NCBI GenBank assembly: GCA_002344135.1
Contig: DDTO01000002.1
Location: 236,794-300,793 of the forward strand
Direction: 5' to 3'
DNA length: 64,000 nt
Source: Chthonomonas sp. UBA2362
GTDB lineage: Bacteria > Armatimonadota > Fimbriimonadia > Fimbriimonadales > Fimbriimonadaceae
The first letter of the stretch is position 1. Every line of letters begins with the position of its first letter. Below are positions 1-6,880 of the stretch, one piece after another. A model generated the notes under the pieces. That model worked only from the letters and a program-made list of their open reading frames with translations. It was not told the origin of the DNA and did not search any database. Both the position numbers and the translations under genes were made by a program.

Positions 1-57
1 GCTGGGCGAGACGCCGAAGCGTTGGTGAAATGCCCCGGCGACATCGGTGGAGGTCAT
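1..57 (-). CDS. 5' end of an unidentified minus-strand gene, possibly galactokinase (partial)
   Basis: Only the first 19 codons lie in the window; the frame is open to the left edge from an ATG at 57. The residues include FHQRFGVSPS, which resembles the F..RFG..P start of galactokinases just before their APGRVN motif, but that motif is outside the window, so the product is a guess. The start is supported by a CATAAT hexamer six bases upstream, the same start-adjacent arrangement seen at many other genes here. Divergent from pth. Confidence 0.4.
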   Translation of the reverse strand, partial: MTSTDVAGAFHQRFGVSPS

Positions 58-63
58 GGGGGC

Positions 64-69
64 ATTATG
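64..69 (-). promoter_or_regulatory. -10-like CATAAT, six bases before the start at 57
   Basis: On the minus strand CATAAT is followed by six bases and then ATG. No Shine-Dalgarno sequence fits in between. This matches the leaderless pattern seen at other transcription-unit heads in the window. Confidence 0.4.
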
Positions 70-97
70 GCCGGGCAGGTAAAGTCCTTCTTCCCCC

Positions 98-718
98 ATG
101 CTCTTTCGCAAGAAGAAGCCTGAGCCGGCAGCGCCGCCCGAAGCGATGATCGTGGGCCTGGGCAATCCCGGTCCGGAATACGCCGGCACCCGCCACAACG
201 TCGGTTTCGACGCCGTCGAAAGGCTGGCCAAGCGGCACCGGGCCAAGCTCGATGTGCGAAAGCACCGCGCCGTCTACGGCATCGCCAAGATCGAGGGACG
301 CTCGGTATTGCTGATCCGTCCCCTGACGTATATGAACCTGAGCGGCCAAGCGGTGGCCGCCCTTGCCCGGCAATACGGCATCCCGCCCGAGCAGATTCTC
401 GTGATCTCCGACGACATGGACCTCGACCTAGGGCGCGTGCGGATGAAGCCCAAGGGCGGGGCAGGCGGTCACAACGGCCACCGCTCGATCATCGCCTCGC
501 TCGGCTCACAGGACTACCCCCGCATCAAGATCGGCATCGGCCGTGGCGGTCCGAACGCCACCGACCACGTGCTCGACAAGTTCCACCCCGACGAGAGGCA
601 GACGATCGACGCCGCCCTCGATCGCGCCACCCGCGGTTGCGAGATCTGGCTGGAGGCGGGGCTGGAGCGCGCGACCAGTTGGGTCAATTCGGGCGAAGCA
701 CACGACGAGGGAGAGTAA
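98..718 (+). CDS. pth: Peptidyl-tRNA hydrolase
   Basis: Releases amino acids from peptidyl-tRNAs that drop off the ribosome; a cytosolic, normally essential enzyme. The 206-residue protein carries the family signatures: GLGNPGPEYAGTRHNVGF with the catalytic His, TYMNLSG, and DDMDLDLGRVRMKPKGGAGG followed by HNGHRSI, with the Asp and Asn/His that position the substrate. Its length is normal apart from about 16 extra residues (KKKPEPAAPPEA) before the usual start, so a start at the internal ATG at 146 is also possible. A TAAAGT hexamer lies 12 bases before the ATG at 98. It is followed directly by a palindromic repeat rather than by an operon partner. Confidence 0.95.
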   Translation: MLFRKKKPEPAAPPEAMIVGLGNPGPEYAGTRHNVGFDAVERLAKRHRAKLDVRKHRAVYGIAKIEGRSVLLIRPLTYMNLSGQAVAALARQYGIPPEQILVISDDMDLDLGRVRMKPKGGAGGHNGHRSIIASLGSQDYPRIKIGIGRGGPNATDHVLDKFHPDERQTIDAALDRATRGCEIWLEAGLERATSWVNSGEAHDEGE

Positions 719-732
719 CGGGATTCGAGAAA

Positions 733-797
733 CCCCGTTCCTTTCGCCCCGCGAGAGGAAGGGGGTAGGGGGATGGAGAGCGCGGCACCTCGAGGCC
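733..797 (+). repeat. REP-like palindromic repeat, unit A copy 1
   Basis: The stretch is nearly identical to 1255-1322, differing by a few substitutions and short indels. Its core forms a hairpin: CCTTCCTTTCGC-like and GCGAGAGGAAGG arms around a short C loop. It lies between pth and the DUF559 gene. Confidence 0.75.
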
Positions 798-808
798 ATA
801 CTCCCCCC

Positions 809-1228
809 ATGAAACCCATCCGCCTCGCCAAGAACCCCGAGGCGCGCGACCGCGCCCGGGAACTCCGCAAGAACATGAGCGTGAGCGAGCAGCGCTTCTG
901 GGAAGTAGTCCGCCGCGACGAACTTGGCTTCCGCGTCCGCCGACAGGTCCCCATCGGCCCCTACATCCTCGATTTCTACATTCCGTCGGCCAAGGTCTGC
1001 GTCGAAATCGACGGCGAGCAGCACGAGAACCGCCGGGCCTTCGATGCAAGTCGTGACGCCTACCTCGAGGAGCGAGGCATCGCCACCCTGCGTATCCCAT
1101 CGCTCGATCTTTTCGAGCCGAACGATATCTTGATAACCAAGTGGGTCTACTCCGTCAAGCGACTCTGCGAGGCCCGGACTCTCCACCCCCCAACCCCCTC
1201 CTCCCGCAAGCGGAAGGAGGGGGAGTAG
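809..1228 (+). CDS. DUF559 family (Vsr/PD-(D/E)xK-like) endonuclease-domain protein
   Basis: A 139-residue protein with the DUF559 layout: RARELRKNMSVSEQRFWEVV, then LGFRVRRQVPIGPYILDFY, then VCVEIDGEQH and a GIATLRI strand. The Asp of LDFY and the Glu of EIDG are the expected metal-binding residues of this restriction-endonuclease-like fold, which is related to very-short-patch-repair nucleases. The in vivo role is not known for the family. The start ATG at 809 is preceded by CATACT and six C residues; an upstream in-frame start at 773 would run into repeat DNA and is unlikely. The last 16 or so residues (from TLHPPTPSSRKRKEG) are encoded by a palindromic repeat that recurs downstream, so the natural C-terminus has been replaced or extended by repeat sequence. 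Confidence 0.85.
   Translation: MKPIRLAKNPEARDRARELRKNMSVSEQRFWEVVRRDELGFRVRRQVPIGPYILDFYIPSAKVCVEIDGEQHENRRAFDASRDAYLEERGIATLRIPSLDLFEPNDILITKWVYSVKRLCEARTLHPPTPSSRKRKEGE
1173..1227 (+). repeat. REP-like palindromic repeat, unit B copy 1, overlapping the DUF559 3' end
   Basis: Nearly identical to 1343-1397. The core CCTCCTCCCGC-AA-GCGGAAGGAGG can fold into a hairpin. It supplies the last codons and most of the stop region of the DUF559 gene. Confidence 0.8.
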
Positions 1229-1254
1229 TCCGGAATGAGAGGGGCAGGAGCAAT

Positions 1255-1322
1255 CCCCTTCCTTTCGCCCCGCGAGAGGAAGGGGGGAGAGGGATGGAGA
1301 GCGACGGCACCTCATCCAGGCC
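1255..1322 (+). repeat. REP-like palindromic repeat, unit A copy 2
   Basis: Second copy of the unit at 733-797, in the same orientation, placed between the two B units. Together the order is A1, DUF559, B1, A2, B2. Confidence 0.75.
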
Positions 1323-1342
1323 GGGCTCCCTGCTTGAGGTGT

Positions 1343-1397
1343 CCCGGACTTTCCACCCCCCAACCCCCTCCTCCCGCAAGCGGAAGGAGGGAGAGTA
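1343..1397 (+). repeat. REP-like palindromic repeat, unit B copy 2
   Basis: Second copy of the unit at 1173-1227, same orientation. It ends 12 bases before the stop codon of the convergent gene at 1410. Nothing else is seen between 1229 and 1409. Confidence 0.8.
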
Positions 1398-1409
1398 CCC
1401 CACGCAAAC

Positions 1410-2072
1410 CTACCCCATCTCGAACACTCCGTCGAGCGGGTACACGAAGGTCTGCCGGCCCGTCGCCCTCTCCACGAACCGAATCGCGCAGGCATATACC
1501 CCCGACTCCACCGGCACATCCGCCGACAGCGACCCCGGAGCGAACGACACGAACGCCGCCGCCTTGTACACCTTCCCCGGCATGCAGCGGATGTTCTTCA
1601 GCTTCTGCAGCATCAGCTCCGTCGTCACACCGTCCGCGTTCGCGTGCGAGGCGGTGAACCGGATCGCTCCACCCGCGACAGAAGCCGACACCGACACGGT
1701 GTCGCCCATGAAACTGCCCACCGGAGGCGTGCGCGGCACCTCTGCCCCGGGGTTCACTTGCTGGAACTTGACCGCTAGGCCGATGAAGGCGTTGCGACCC
1801 GCGGGCGAATAGCGTTTCCCGGTAATGGGATCGAGCCGAGCCAGGGAAGCCGCATAGCGACGCCATGCCGACGCCTCCGAGGCCGAGAAGGTGGCGTAAA
1901 TGGACGAGGCCGACTCCAAGCGAAGCGAGCCCTCCCGCACCGCCGGATCGACCGGGTACTTGTATCGCGGCTTGCGGCGCACCGAGAGGCCGCTTCGAGT
2001 GAGAACGAGAACATGGTTGTTCATGCCGCCCCGAAGGTCGGCGAACGCCATTCCGAGTCGTGCTTTTGCCAT
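1410..2072 (-). CDS. Hypothetical protein, left paralog flanking the R-M island
   Basis: A 220-residue protein of unknown function. It is clearly paralogous to the product of 11595-12302: both start with an (A)K(A/S)RLxMAFxDLRG segment, then share a long-range pattern including SxxAWxxYAxxxxRxDPxTGxxYxPxxxNxFI.xAxKFxQ, a central FTASxANADGVTTEL-like block, and a C-terminal YAxxxRFVxxxTG segment. It has no signal peptide or membrane segment. I chose the ATG at 2072 because it aligns with the paralog and has AAGGAGG just upstream, although the spacing of about two to three bases is unusually short; an ATG at 2102 is possible. The pattern is reminiscent of small accessory or phage-like DUF6266-type proteins, but I cannot assign a family with confidence. 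Confidence 0.75.
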   Translation of the reverse strand: MAKARLGMAFADLRGGMNNHVLVLTRSGLSVRRKPRYKYPVDPAVREGSLRLESASSIYATFSASEASAWRRYAASLARLDPITGKRYSPAGRNAFIGLAVKFQQVNPGAEVPRTPPVGSFMGDTVSVSASVAGGAIRFTASHANADGVTTELMLQKLKNIRCMPGKVYKAAAFVSFAPGSLSADVPVESGVYACAIRFVERATGRQTFVYPLDGVFEMG

Positions 2073-2102
2073 ACCCTCCTTATCGGCGGGTCTGATCCTC
2101 AT

Positions 2103-2493
2103 CTAAAGGCTTCATCCCATCTTCATCTCATCCTTATTTCTGCCTTATCCACAGGGATGAGGCAGAAGTGAAGCAGAACTGAACCAGAGATAAGACAGAA
2201 TGACCCGGATCGGACCCCGGTTAGACCCGAGCCTGCCGAGGGATCTTCGCGGGGGAGGCTCGGCCGTAGGCGGGGGTCGTAGCAGGACGATTCTCTCATC
2301 CGCTCGGTGCCGACTTTGCTATCGCAAGAGGAGATTTCGAAAAAACTCCAGAACTCCTTGCTTAGGCCCGAATCACTCGTGCATAATGGTGGGCTTCGTG
2401 GACGGTGCTCGGCTCCCTGAGCCCTGAATCTGCAAATTCTGCAGGGCCACCCCCAACAGGCAGCGCCTCGGCGCTCGAACTTGGAGGCTACCA
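2103..2493. other. Intergenic region upstream of the R-M operon
   Basis: No gene is seen. Between about 2125 and 2200 there are repeated GCAGAA and GATGAGG-type words forming an imperfect inverted repeat (TCATCCTTATTTCTGCC-like against GGATGAGGCAGAAG). The rmuC promoter candidate lies at 2358-2387, and a small GC-rich hairpin (AGCGCC-tcg-GCGCT) lies in the leader near 2463. Confidence 0.5.
2358..2387 (+). promoter_or_regulatory. Candidate promoter of the R-M operon
   Basis: TTGCTT (2358-2363) and CATAAT (2382-2387) are separated by 18 bases. Transcription would start near 2394, giving a leader of about 100 bases before rmuC, which unlike most genes here has a good Shine-Dalgarno site (GGAGG, six bases before the ATG). 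Confidence 0.5.
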
Positions 2494-4044
2494 ATGAACA
2501 CCGCAGACATCACGATCGTCGTCCTGGGAGCCCTCTCCCTCGCACTCGCTGCCGTCGCCGCTTTCCTGTTCAAGGCGCGGTCCGACGCCGACACGTCCCA
2601 CCGGACCGAGGTCGAATCCCTCAACACCAAACTCAACGAGGCGGCCAAGAGCGTTGGCCAGGCGGAAGAACTCCGAAACGAGAAGGCCGCCGTCGAAGGT
2701 CAGCTTCTCTCGGCCCAAAGCGAAATCAACCGGCTCACCGACGAACTCGCAACCGCCAAGGCGGAACGAGAAGCCGCCGAGTCTGCCGCCGCTAGCCTCA
2801 TCGAGAAGGAGAAGGAGGCGTGTGAGGCCATCCTCGAAGCCAAGCAAAATGAACTCGAAGCCAAGGACGTGCAGATCGAGAACCTCAATCAGTTCATCGA
2901 GAAGGCGAGCGAAACCCTCGGCACCCAGTTCAAGGCCCTCTCCCAAGAGACCCTGAAGGACGTCTCGGCCCAGTTCGAGAAGGCCGCCAAGCAGGTCATT
3001 GAGCGGAACTCGGAGACCACGACCAAGAACGTCGCCCTCCACAAGCAGGAGATCGAAAATCTCCTCAAGCCCGTTGGACTCACCCTCGAACAACTGAACC
3101 AGCAGGTCAAGGACACCAACGAGAAGCGGGGAGAAGCGGAAGCTGTTCTCATGGACAGGATCAAGGAGTTCGCCGGAGCCAACGAGAAGTTGGCCAACGC
3201 CTTGAACAAGCCCGTCATCCGCGGCTCCTTCGCCGAAACCAAACTGGAGACCCTCCTCGAAGCGGCAGGACTCGTCAAGGGCGAGAACTTCGAACTCCAA
3301 GCCCAAGTGAAGGACGGCAATCAGACCCGCATCGTGGACGCCCTCGTTCACATGGCCCAAGGCAAGAAGCTCGTCATCGACAGTAAGAACCTGCTGGTGC
3401 CATTCGTGGAGTACGCCAATGCTTCCGACGAAGATCGGGCGGCCAGACTGGCCGACTTTCAGAAGGCCTTTCGCAGCACCCTCAAAGACCTCAGCGTTAA
3501 GGACTACTCGAAGCACTGGGAAGGCATCGACGCCGTCATCATGTTCCTGCCCGACGAAGGCATGTACATGGCGGCCATCGAGTCCGACCGCCAACTCATC
3601 GCCACCATGTTCGAGCAGCGGGTCTTCACCGTCAGCCCGGTGTCTCTTCTGCCGATCCTCAAGTCCGTCGCCTACATTCTCGGCTTGGAGAAGCAAAACA
3701 AGGACACGCTCACTATCGTGGACGCCGGTCGAGCCCTATACGAGTCGCTTGGCGTCATCTTGAGCAAGGTCAAGACCCTTGGGGACAAGTTGGAAGATGG
3801 GGTGGAAGCCTACAATGGCGTCATCGCCAGCTTCGAAGGAAACGTGCTTCCCAAGACCCGCCAACTCCGACAGTTGGGCATCCGGCGCGGTGCTGAGCAC
3901 AAGGTTATCCGCCCCTTGGACGTCCAACGCCGGGACTTCAAGGAGCGGACCGTCCGGGACCTCTCTGGCCAAGGCCAACTGGCCTTGGCTGCCGTCGACT
4001 CGGACGGCTTCGAAGACGACGAGGAAGGGGAGGTTGCCCAGTAA
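2494..4044 (+). CDS. rmuC: RmuC-family DNA recombination protein
   Basis: A 516-residue protein with an N-terminal membrane helix (about residues 5-27), a long coiled coil (about 30-150) and the RmuC domain (about 220-430) containing GSFAETKLETLLEAAGL, VDALVHMAQGKKLVIDSK and SKHWEGIDAVIMFLPDE. RmuC proteins have a restriction-endonuclease-like core and limit recombination at inverted repeats in E. coli. Here it is the first gene of a type I R-M operon, 14 bases before hsdM, an association that suggests a role in DNA handling linked to restriction; that role is inference. The start is set by the Shine-Dalgarno GGAGG at about 2483. Confidence 0.9.
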   Translation: MNTADITIVVLGALSLALAAVAAFLFKARSDADTSHRTEVESLNTKLNEAAKSVGQAEELRNEKAAVEGQLLSAQSEINRLTDELATAKAEREAAESAAASLIEKEKEACEAILEAKQNELEAKDVQIENLNQFIEKASETLGTQFKALSQETLKDVSAQFEKAAKQVIERNSETTTKNVALHKQEIENLLKPVGLTLEQLNQQVKDTNEKRGEAEAVLMDRIKEFAGANEKLANALNKPVIRGSFAETKLETLLEAAGLVKGENFELQAQVKDGNQTRIVDALVHMAQGKKLVIDSKNLLVPFVEYANASDEDRAARLADFQKAFRSTLKDLSVKDYSKHWEGIDAVIMFLPDEGMYMAAIESDRQLIATMFEQRVFTVSPVSLLPILKSVAYILGLEKQNKDTLTIVDAGRALYESLGVILSKVKTLGDKLEDGVEAYNGVIASFEGNVLPKTRQLRQLGIRRGAEHKVIRPLDVQRRDFKERTVRDLSGQGQLALAAVDSDGFEDDEEGEVAQ

Positions 4045-4058
4045 ACTGGCAGACAGGA

Positions 4059-5516
4059 ATGATCACCGGAGAACTCAAGGGAAAAGTGGACCGGATATGG
4101 GACCATTTTTGGTCGAACGGCCTGTCGAATCCCCTAGCCGTCATCGAGCAGATCAGCTATCTCCTGTTCATGAAGCGGCTGGATGAACTGGAGGAAGCCG
4201 AAGAGCGCAAAGCCAATCGGACCGGCCAACCGATGGCCCGAAGGCTGTTCAATGACAACCAACAGAACCTCCGCTGGTCGCGGTTCAAGGACTACGACTC
4301 CGAACGCATGTTCGAGACCGTGCGAGATGAAGTCTTTGCCTTCCTTCGGACCCTCAACACGAACAAGGACAGCGTCTACGCCAAGTTCATGAAGGACGCG
4401 GTGTTCCTGATCCCCAAGCCGTCGGTCCTAGAGCAAGTGGTCACCCTCCTCAGTGAAATTCCGATGCACGACCGGGACACCAAGGGCGACCTCTACGAAT
4501 ACCTTCTCGGCAAGCTCGCTCAAGCGGGGGTCAACGGCCAGTTCCGAACCCCTCGCCACATCATCCGCATGATGGTGGAGATGGTGGAGCCGAAGCCCAA
4601 GGACGTCATCGGAGACCCTGCGGCGGGCACGGCGGGGTTCTTGGTCGTCGCCGGGGAGTATCTGCTGGAGAAGCACCCCGAGGTGATGATGCAGGACGAC
4701 TTGCGGCGGCACTTCTCGGAAGGGATGTTCCACGGCGGGGAGTTTGACCCCACCATGATGCGCATCGGGGCCATGAACCTCATGATGCACGGCATCGAAG
4801 ACCCGGACTTGGTGTATGCCGATTCGCTGGGTGAAGAGTCGGTGCACATGCGCAACCTTTACACCCTGATCCTCGCCAACCCGCCGTTCAAGGGAGCAAT
4901 CAACGAAGCGGAGATTGCCAAGGACCTCCATGCCACGGTCAAGACCAAGAAGACCGAACTGCTCTTCCTGGCCCTGTTCCTCAAGCAGTTGAAGGTCGGC
5001 GGAAGGTGCGCTTGCATCGTGCCCGATGGCGTCCTGTTTGGTGCAAGCAAGGCCCATCGTCAGGTTCGGGAACTGCTGATCGACGGGAACAAACTGGAGG
5101 GCATCGTCAGCATGCCGTCGGGCGTGTTCAAACCTTACGCCGGAGTCTCGACGGCGGTGCTCATCTTCACCCGCACCGACTCCGGCGGGACGGACGGCGT
5201 TTGGTTCTATGACATGCAGGCCGACGGCTTCAGCCTGGACGACAAACGCAACGAGATCAAGGACAACGACATCCCCGACGTGCTTGCCAAGTGGCGAGAA
5301 CGTGACGCCGATGTCGAGTCCGACCGAACCGCCAAGGCGTTCTTCGTGTCGGTCGATGAGATTCGAGCGCAAGGTTACGACCTCTCGATCAACCGGTACA
5401 AGGAAGGGGTTCATGAGGAAGTCGTGCACGAAGACCCGAAGACCATCCTGGACCGGCTCATCGGGTTGGAGTGCGAAATCATGGATGACCTCAAGGCGCT
5501 TAGGGGGATGGTCTGA
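4059..5516 (+). CDS. hsdM: Type I restriction-modification system, DNA methyltransferase subunit
   Basis: N6-adenine methyltransferase subunit that works with HsdS to modify the recognition site. The 485-residue protein has the N-terminal HsdM helical domain (ISYLLFMKRLDELE, about residues 30-45), the AdoMet-binding motif DPAAGTAGF (about residue 186) and the catalytic motif LANPPFKG (about residue 273, the NPPF form typical of gamma-class adenine methylases). LKVGGRCACIVPDGVLFG matches the conserved block after the catalytic motif. Length is normal. It follows rmuC by 14 bases with AGGA before its ATG, and its stop codon overlaps the start of hsdS. Confidence 0.97.
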   Translation: MITGELKGKVDRIWDHFWSNGLSNPLAVIEQISYLLFMKRLDELEEAEERKANRTGQPMARRLFNDNQQNLRWSRFKDYDSERMFETVRDEVFAFLRTLNTNKDSVYAKFMKDAVFLIPKPSVLEQVVTLLSEIPMHDRDTKGDLYEYLLGKLAQAGVNGQFRTPRHIIRMMVEMVEPKPKDVIGDPAAGTAGFLVVAGEYLLEKHPEVMMQDDLRRHFSEGMFHGGEFDPTMMRIGAMNLMMHGIEDPDLVYADSLGEESVHMRNLYTLILANPPFKGAINEAEIAKDLHATVKTKKTELLFLALFLKQLKVGGRCACIVPDGVLFGASKAHRQVRELLIDGNKLEGIVSMPSGVFKPYAGVSTAVLIFTRTDSGGTDGVWFYDMQADGFSLDDKRNEIKDNDIPDVLAKWRERDADVESDRTAKAFFVSVDEIRAQGYDLSINRYKEGVHEEVVHEDPKTILDRLIGLECEIMDDLKALRGMV

Positions 5517-6706
5517 AAACTGCGACCCTCGGTGAAATCTGTGATCTTGTTGCAGGGGGAACTCCCAGCAGGAAAGTCGCCAGCTACTTTGGTGGCGATG
5601 TGCCATGGGTGAAGATAGGTGATATGCTCGAAAACCCGATCCGGGCAACTGAAGAAAAGATCACCGCTAGCGGCCTGAAGAACTCGAACGCAAAAGTCAT
5701 TCCTGCTGGCACCGTCTTGGTGTCGATCTTCGCCACCGTTGGTAGGGCAACTGTTCTCGGAATAGACGCCGCCACAAATCAAGCGATTGTTGCGGTGATG
5801 CCCAAGGCAGGCGTCGAACTTGATCGAGGGTTCTTACTACATGCTTTAACAGCTTCCACAGCATCACTTGTCAAGGAGGCAAGAGGTGTAGCCCAGGTGA
5901 ACATCAACAGTTCCATCCTAAAGCAGCTACGCATTCCTCTCCCTCCCCTTCCTGAGCAACGCCGCATCGCTGACATTCTTGACCGAGCCGACGCCCTCAA
6001 GCGCAAACGCCAACAAGCCCTCCAACTCGCCGACGACTTCCTCCGAGCCACCTTCCTCGACATGTTCGGCGATCCGCTTCGTCCGGATGGCACCTTCGCA
6101 ATGCCTAGGCTCGGCGAGGTTGCTTCGACCACCAGTGGAGGCACTCCAAGTCGTAAGGACGACAGGAACTACGGTGGCGATGTGCCGTGGGTCAAGTCCG
6201 GTGAATTGCACACGGACATTGTCATTGAAACGGAGGAATTCCTTTCAGTTCAAGGTTTATCCAACTCCGCGGCCAAGATCATGCCGCCGGGCACCATTCT
6301 TCTAGCGATGTATGGAGCTACGGCAGGTGTCGTTTCCGAACTAGGGCTCGAAGCAGCAACCAATCAGGCAATCTGCTCCATTACTGTAGGTCCTAGCGTA
6401 GACAGACTCTACATTAAGTATTTCCTCAAAGCAGTGACGGCAAACTTACTCAAGCAATGCGTCGGTGGTGCCCAGCCCAATCTTAATCAAGAACTTATTC
6501 GTGACATGAGAATTCCGGTGCCGCCCCTTGAACTCCAGAAGCAGTTTGCATTAGCCGTAGAGAATGTTAGCGTCCTCAAGCGTCGTTTGGTTGATTCGGC
6601 CATGGAAGCTCTAAGTCTTGCGGGTTCCTTGCAGCTCCAGCTTCTTTGCGACACTGGGCATTTTGGTATCAACCATGAGCCTATGCACGGACTTCCCTCC
6701 GGATAA
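5513..6706 (+). CDS. hsdS: Type I restriction-modification system, specificity subunit
   Basis: DNA-recognition subunit with two target-recognition domains. GGTPSRKVASYFGGDVPWVK (about residue 15) and GGTPSRKDDRNYGGDVPWVK (about residue 209) mark the start of each half-repeat. PLPPLPEQRRIADILDRAD and PVPPLELQKQ mark the conserved helical spacers. The coding frame continues upstream of the first GTG (5600) through sequence that is typical HsdS N-terminus (KTATLGEICDLVAGGTPSRK), and the only plausible start is CTG at 5513, which overlaps the hsdM stop as CTGA with GGGGGA four bases upstream. Starting at 5513 gives 397 residues, the usual family length. The TRDs are probably divergent enough to set a new specificity, which cannot be read from sequence alone. 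Confidence 0.92.
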   Translation: MKTATLGEICDLVAGGTPSRKVASYFGGDVPWVKIGDMLENPIRATEEKITASGLKNSNAKVIPAGTVLVSIFATVGRATVLGIDAATNQAIVAVMPKAGVELDRGFLLHALTASTASLVKEARGVAQVNINSSILKQLRIPLPPLPEQRRIADILDRADALKRKRQQALQLADDFLRATFLDMFGDPLRPDGTFAMPRLGEVASTTSGGTPSRKDDRNYGGDVPWVKSGELHTDIVIETEEFLSVQGLSNSAAKIMPPGTILLAMYGATAGVVSELGLEAATNQAICSITVGPSVDRLYIKYFLKAVTANLLKQCVGGAQPNLNQELIRDMRIPVPPLELQKQFALAVENVSVLKRRLVDSAMEALSLAGSLQLQLLCDTGHFGINHEPMHGLPSG

Positions 6707-6772
6707 TGAACATGCTGGACGAGTTTGGCTGGCGACCCTTTGTCACCCCTGTCGGCGGAGGCAGGGCAGAGG

Positions 6773-6880
6773 ATGAGTATCTTCGCCTACCTCCACCCAA
6801 AGTGGACTCCGTTCTTGGAAGATGCCAGAGAACGGAGCGAATGGCGTTGCGGTCGCCGAGGTGGTTTGCGTGAACGTTAG
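6773..6880 (+). pseudogene. Degenerate copy of the hsdR 5' end
   Basis: The ATG at 6773 opens a 35-codon frame ending at TAG 6878-6880. Its first 20 residues (MSIFAYLHPKWTPFLEDARE) match the HsdR start at 7751 (MSNFAFLHPSWTPFLEDARE) at 17 positions. DNA similarity runs through about 6850. After that a one-base deletion relative to hsdR shifts the frame and the match fades. It lies exactly between hsdS and the metallopeptidase gene, has GAGG directly before the ATG, and its stop overlaps the metallopeptidase start by 11 bases. It looks like a scar left when that gene was inserted ahead of hsdR; it could still be translated as a leader peptide. Confidence 0.8.

Noticed and set aside
721..1400. 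CRISPR array
   Set aside because: The repeated units are four, in an ABAB order, palindromic, 55-68 bases long and without regular spacers or cas genes.
506..1519. Minus-strand open frame of 337 codons spanning the repeats and DUF559
   Set aside because: It mixes antisense DUF559 with repeat translation (PLPLAGRKEG-type strings) and has no domain.
2488..3696. Open frame of 402 codons antisense to rmuC
   Set aside because: Mirror of the RmuC coiled coil; Leu/Gly/Glu-rich and without a family.
6705..6873. Short frame starting in the hsdS stop (ATAATGAACATG)
   Set aside because: About 55 codons that read through the hsdR scar in another frame; a leader role is possible but nothing supports it.
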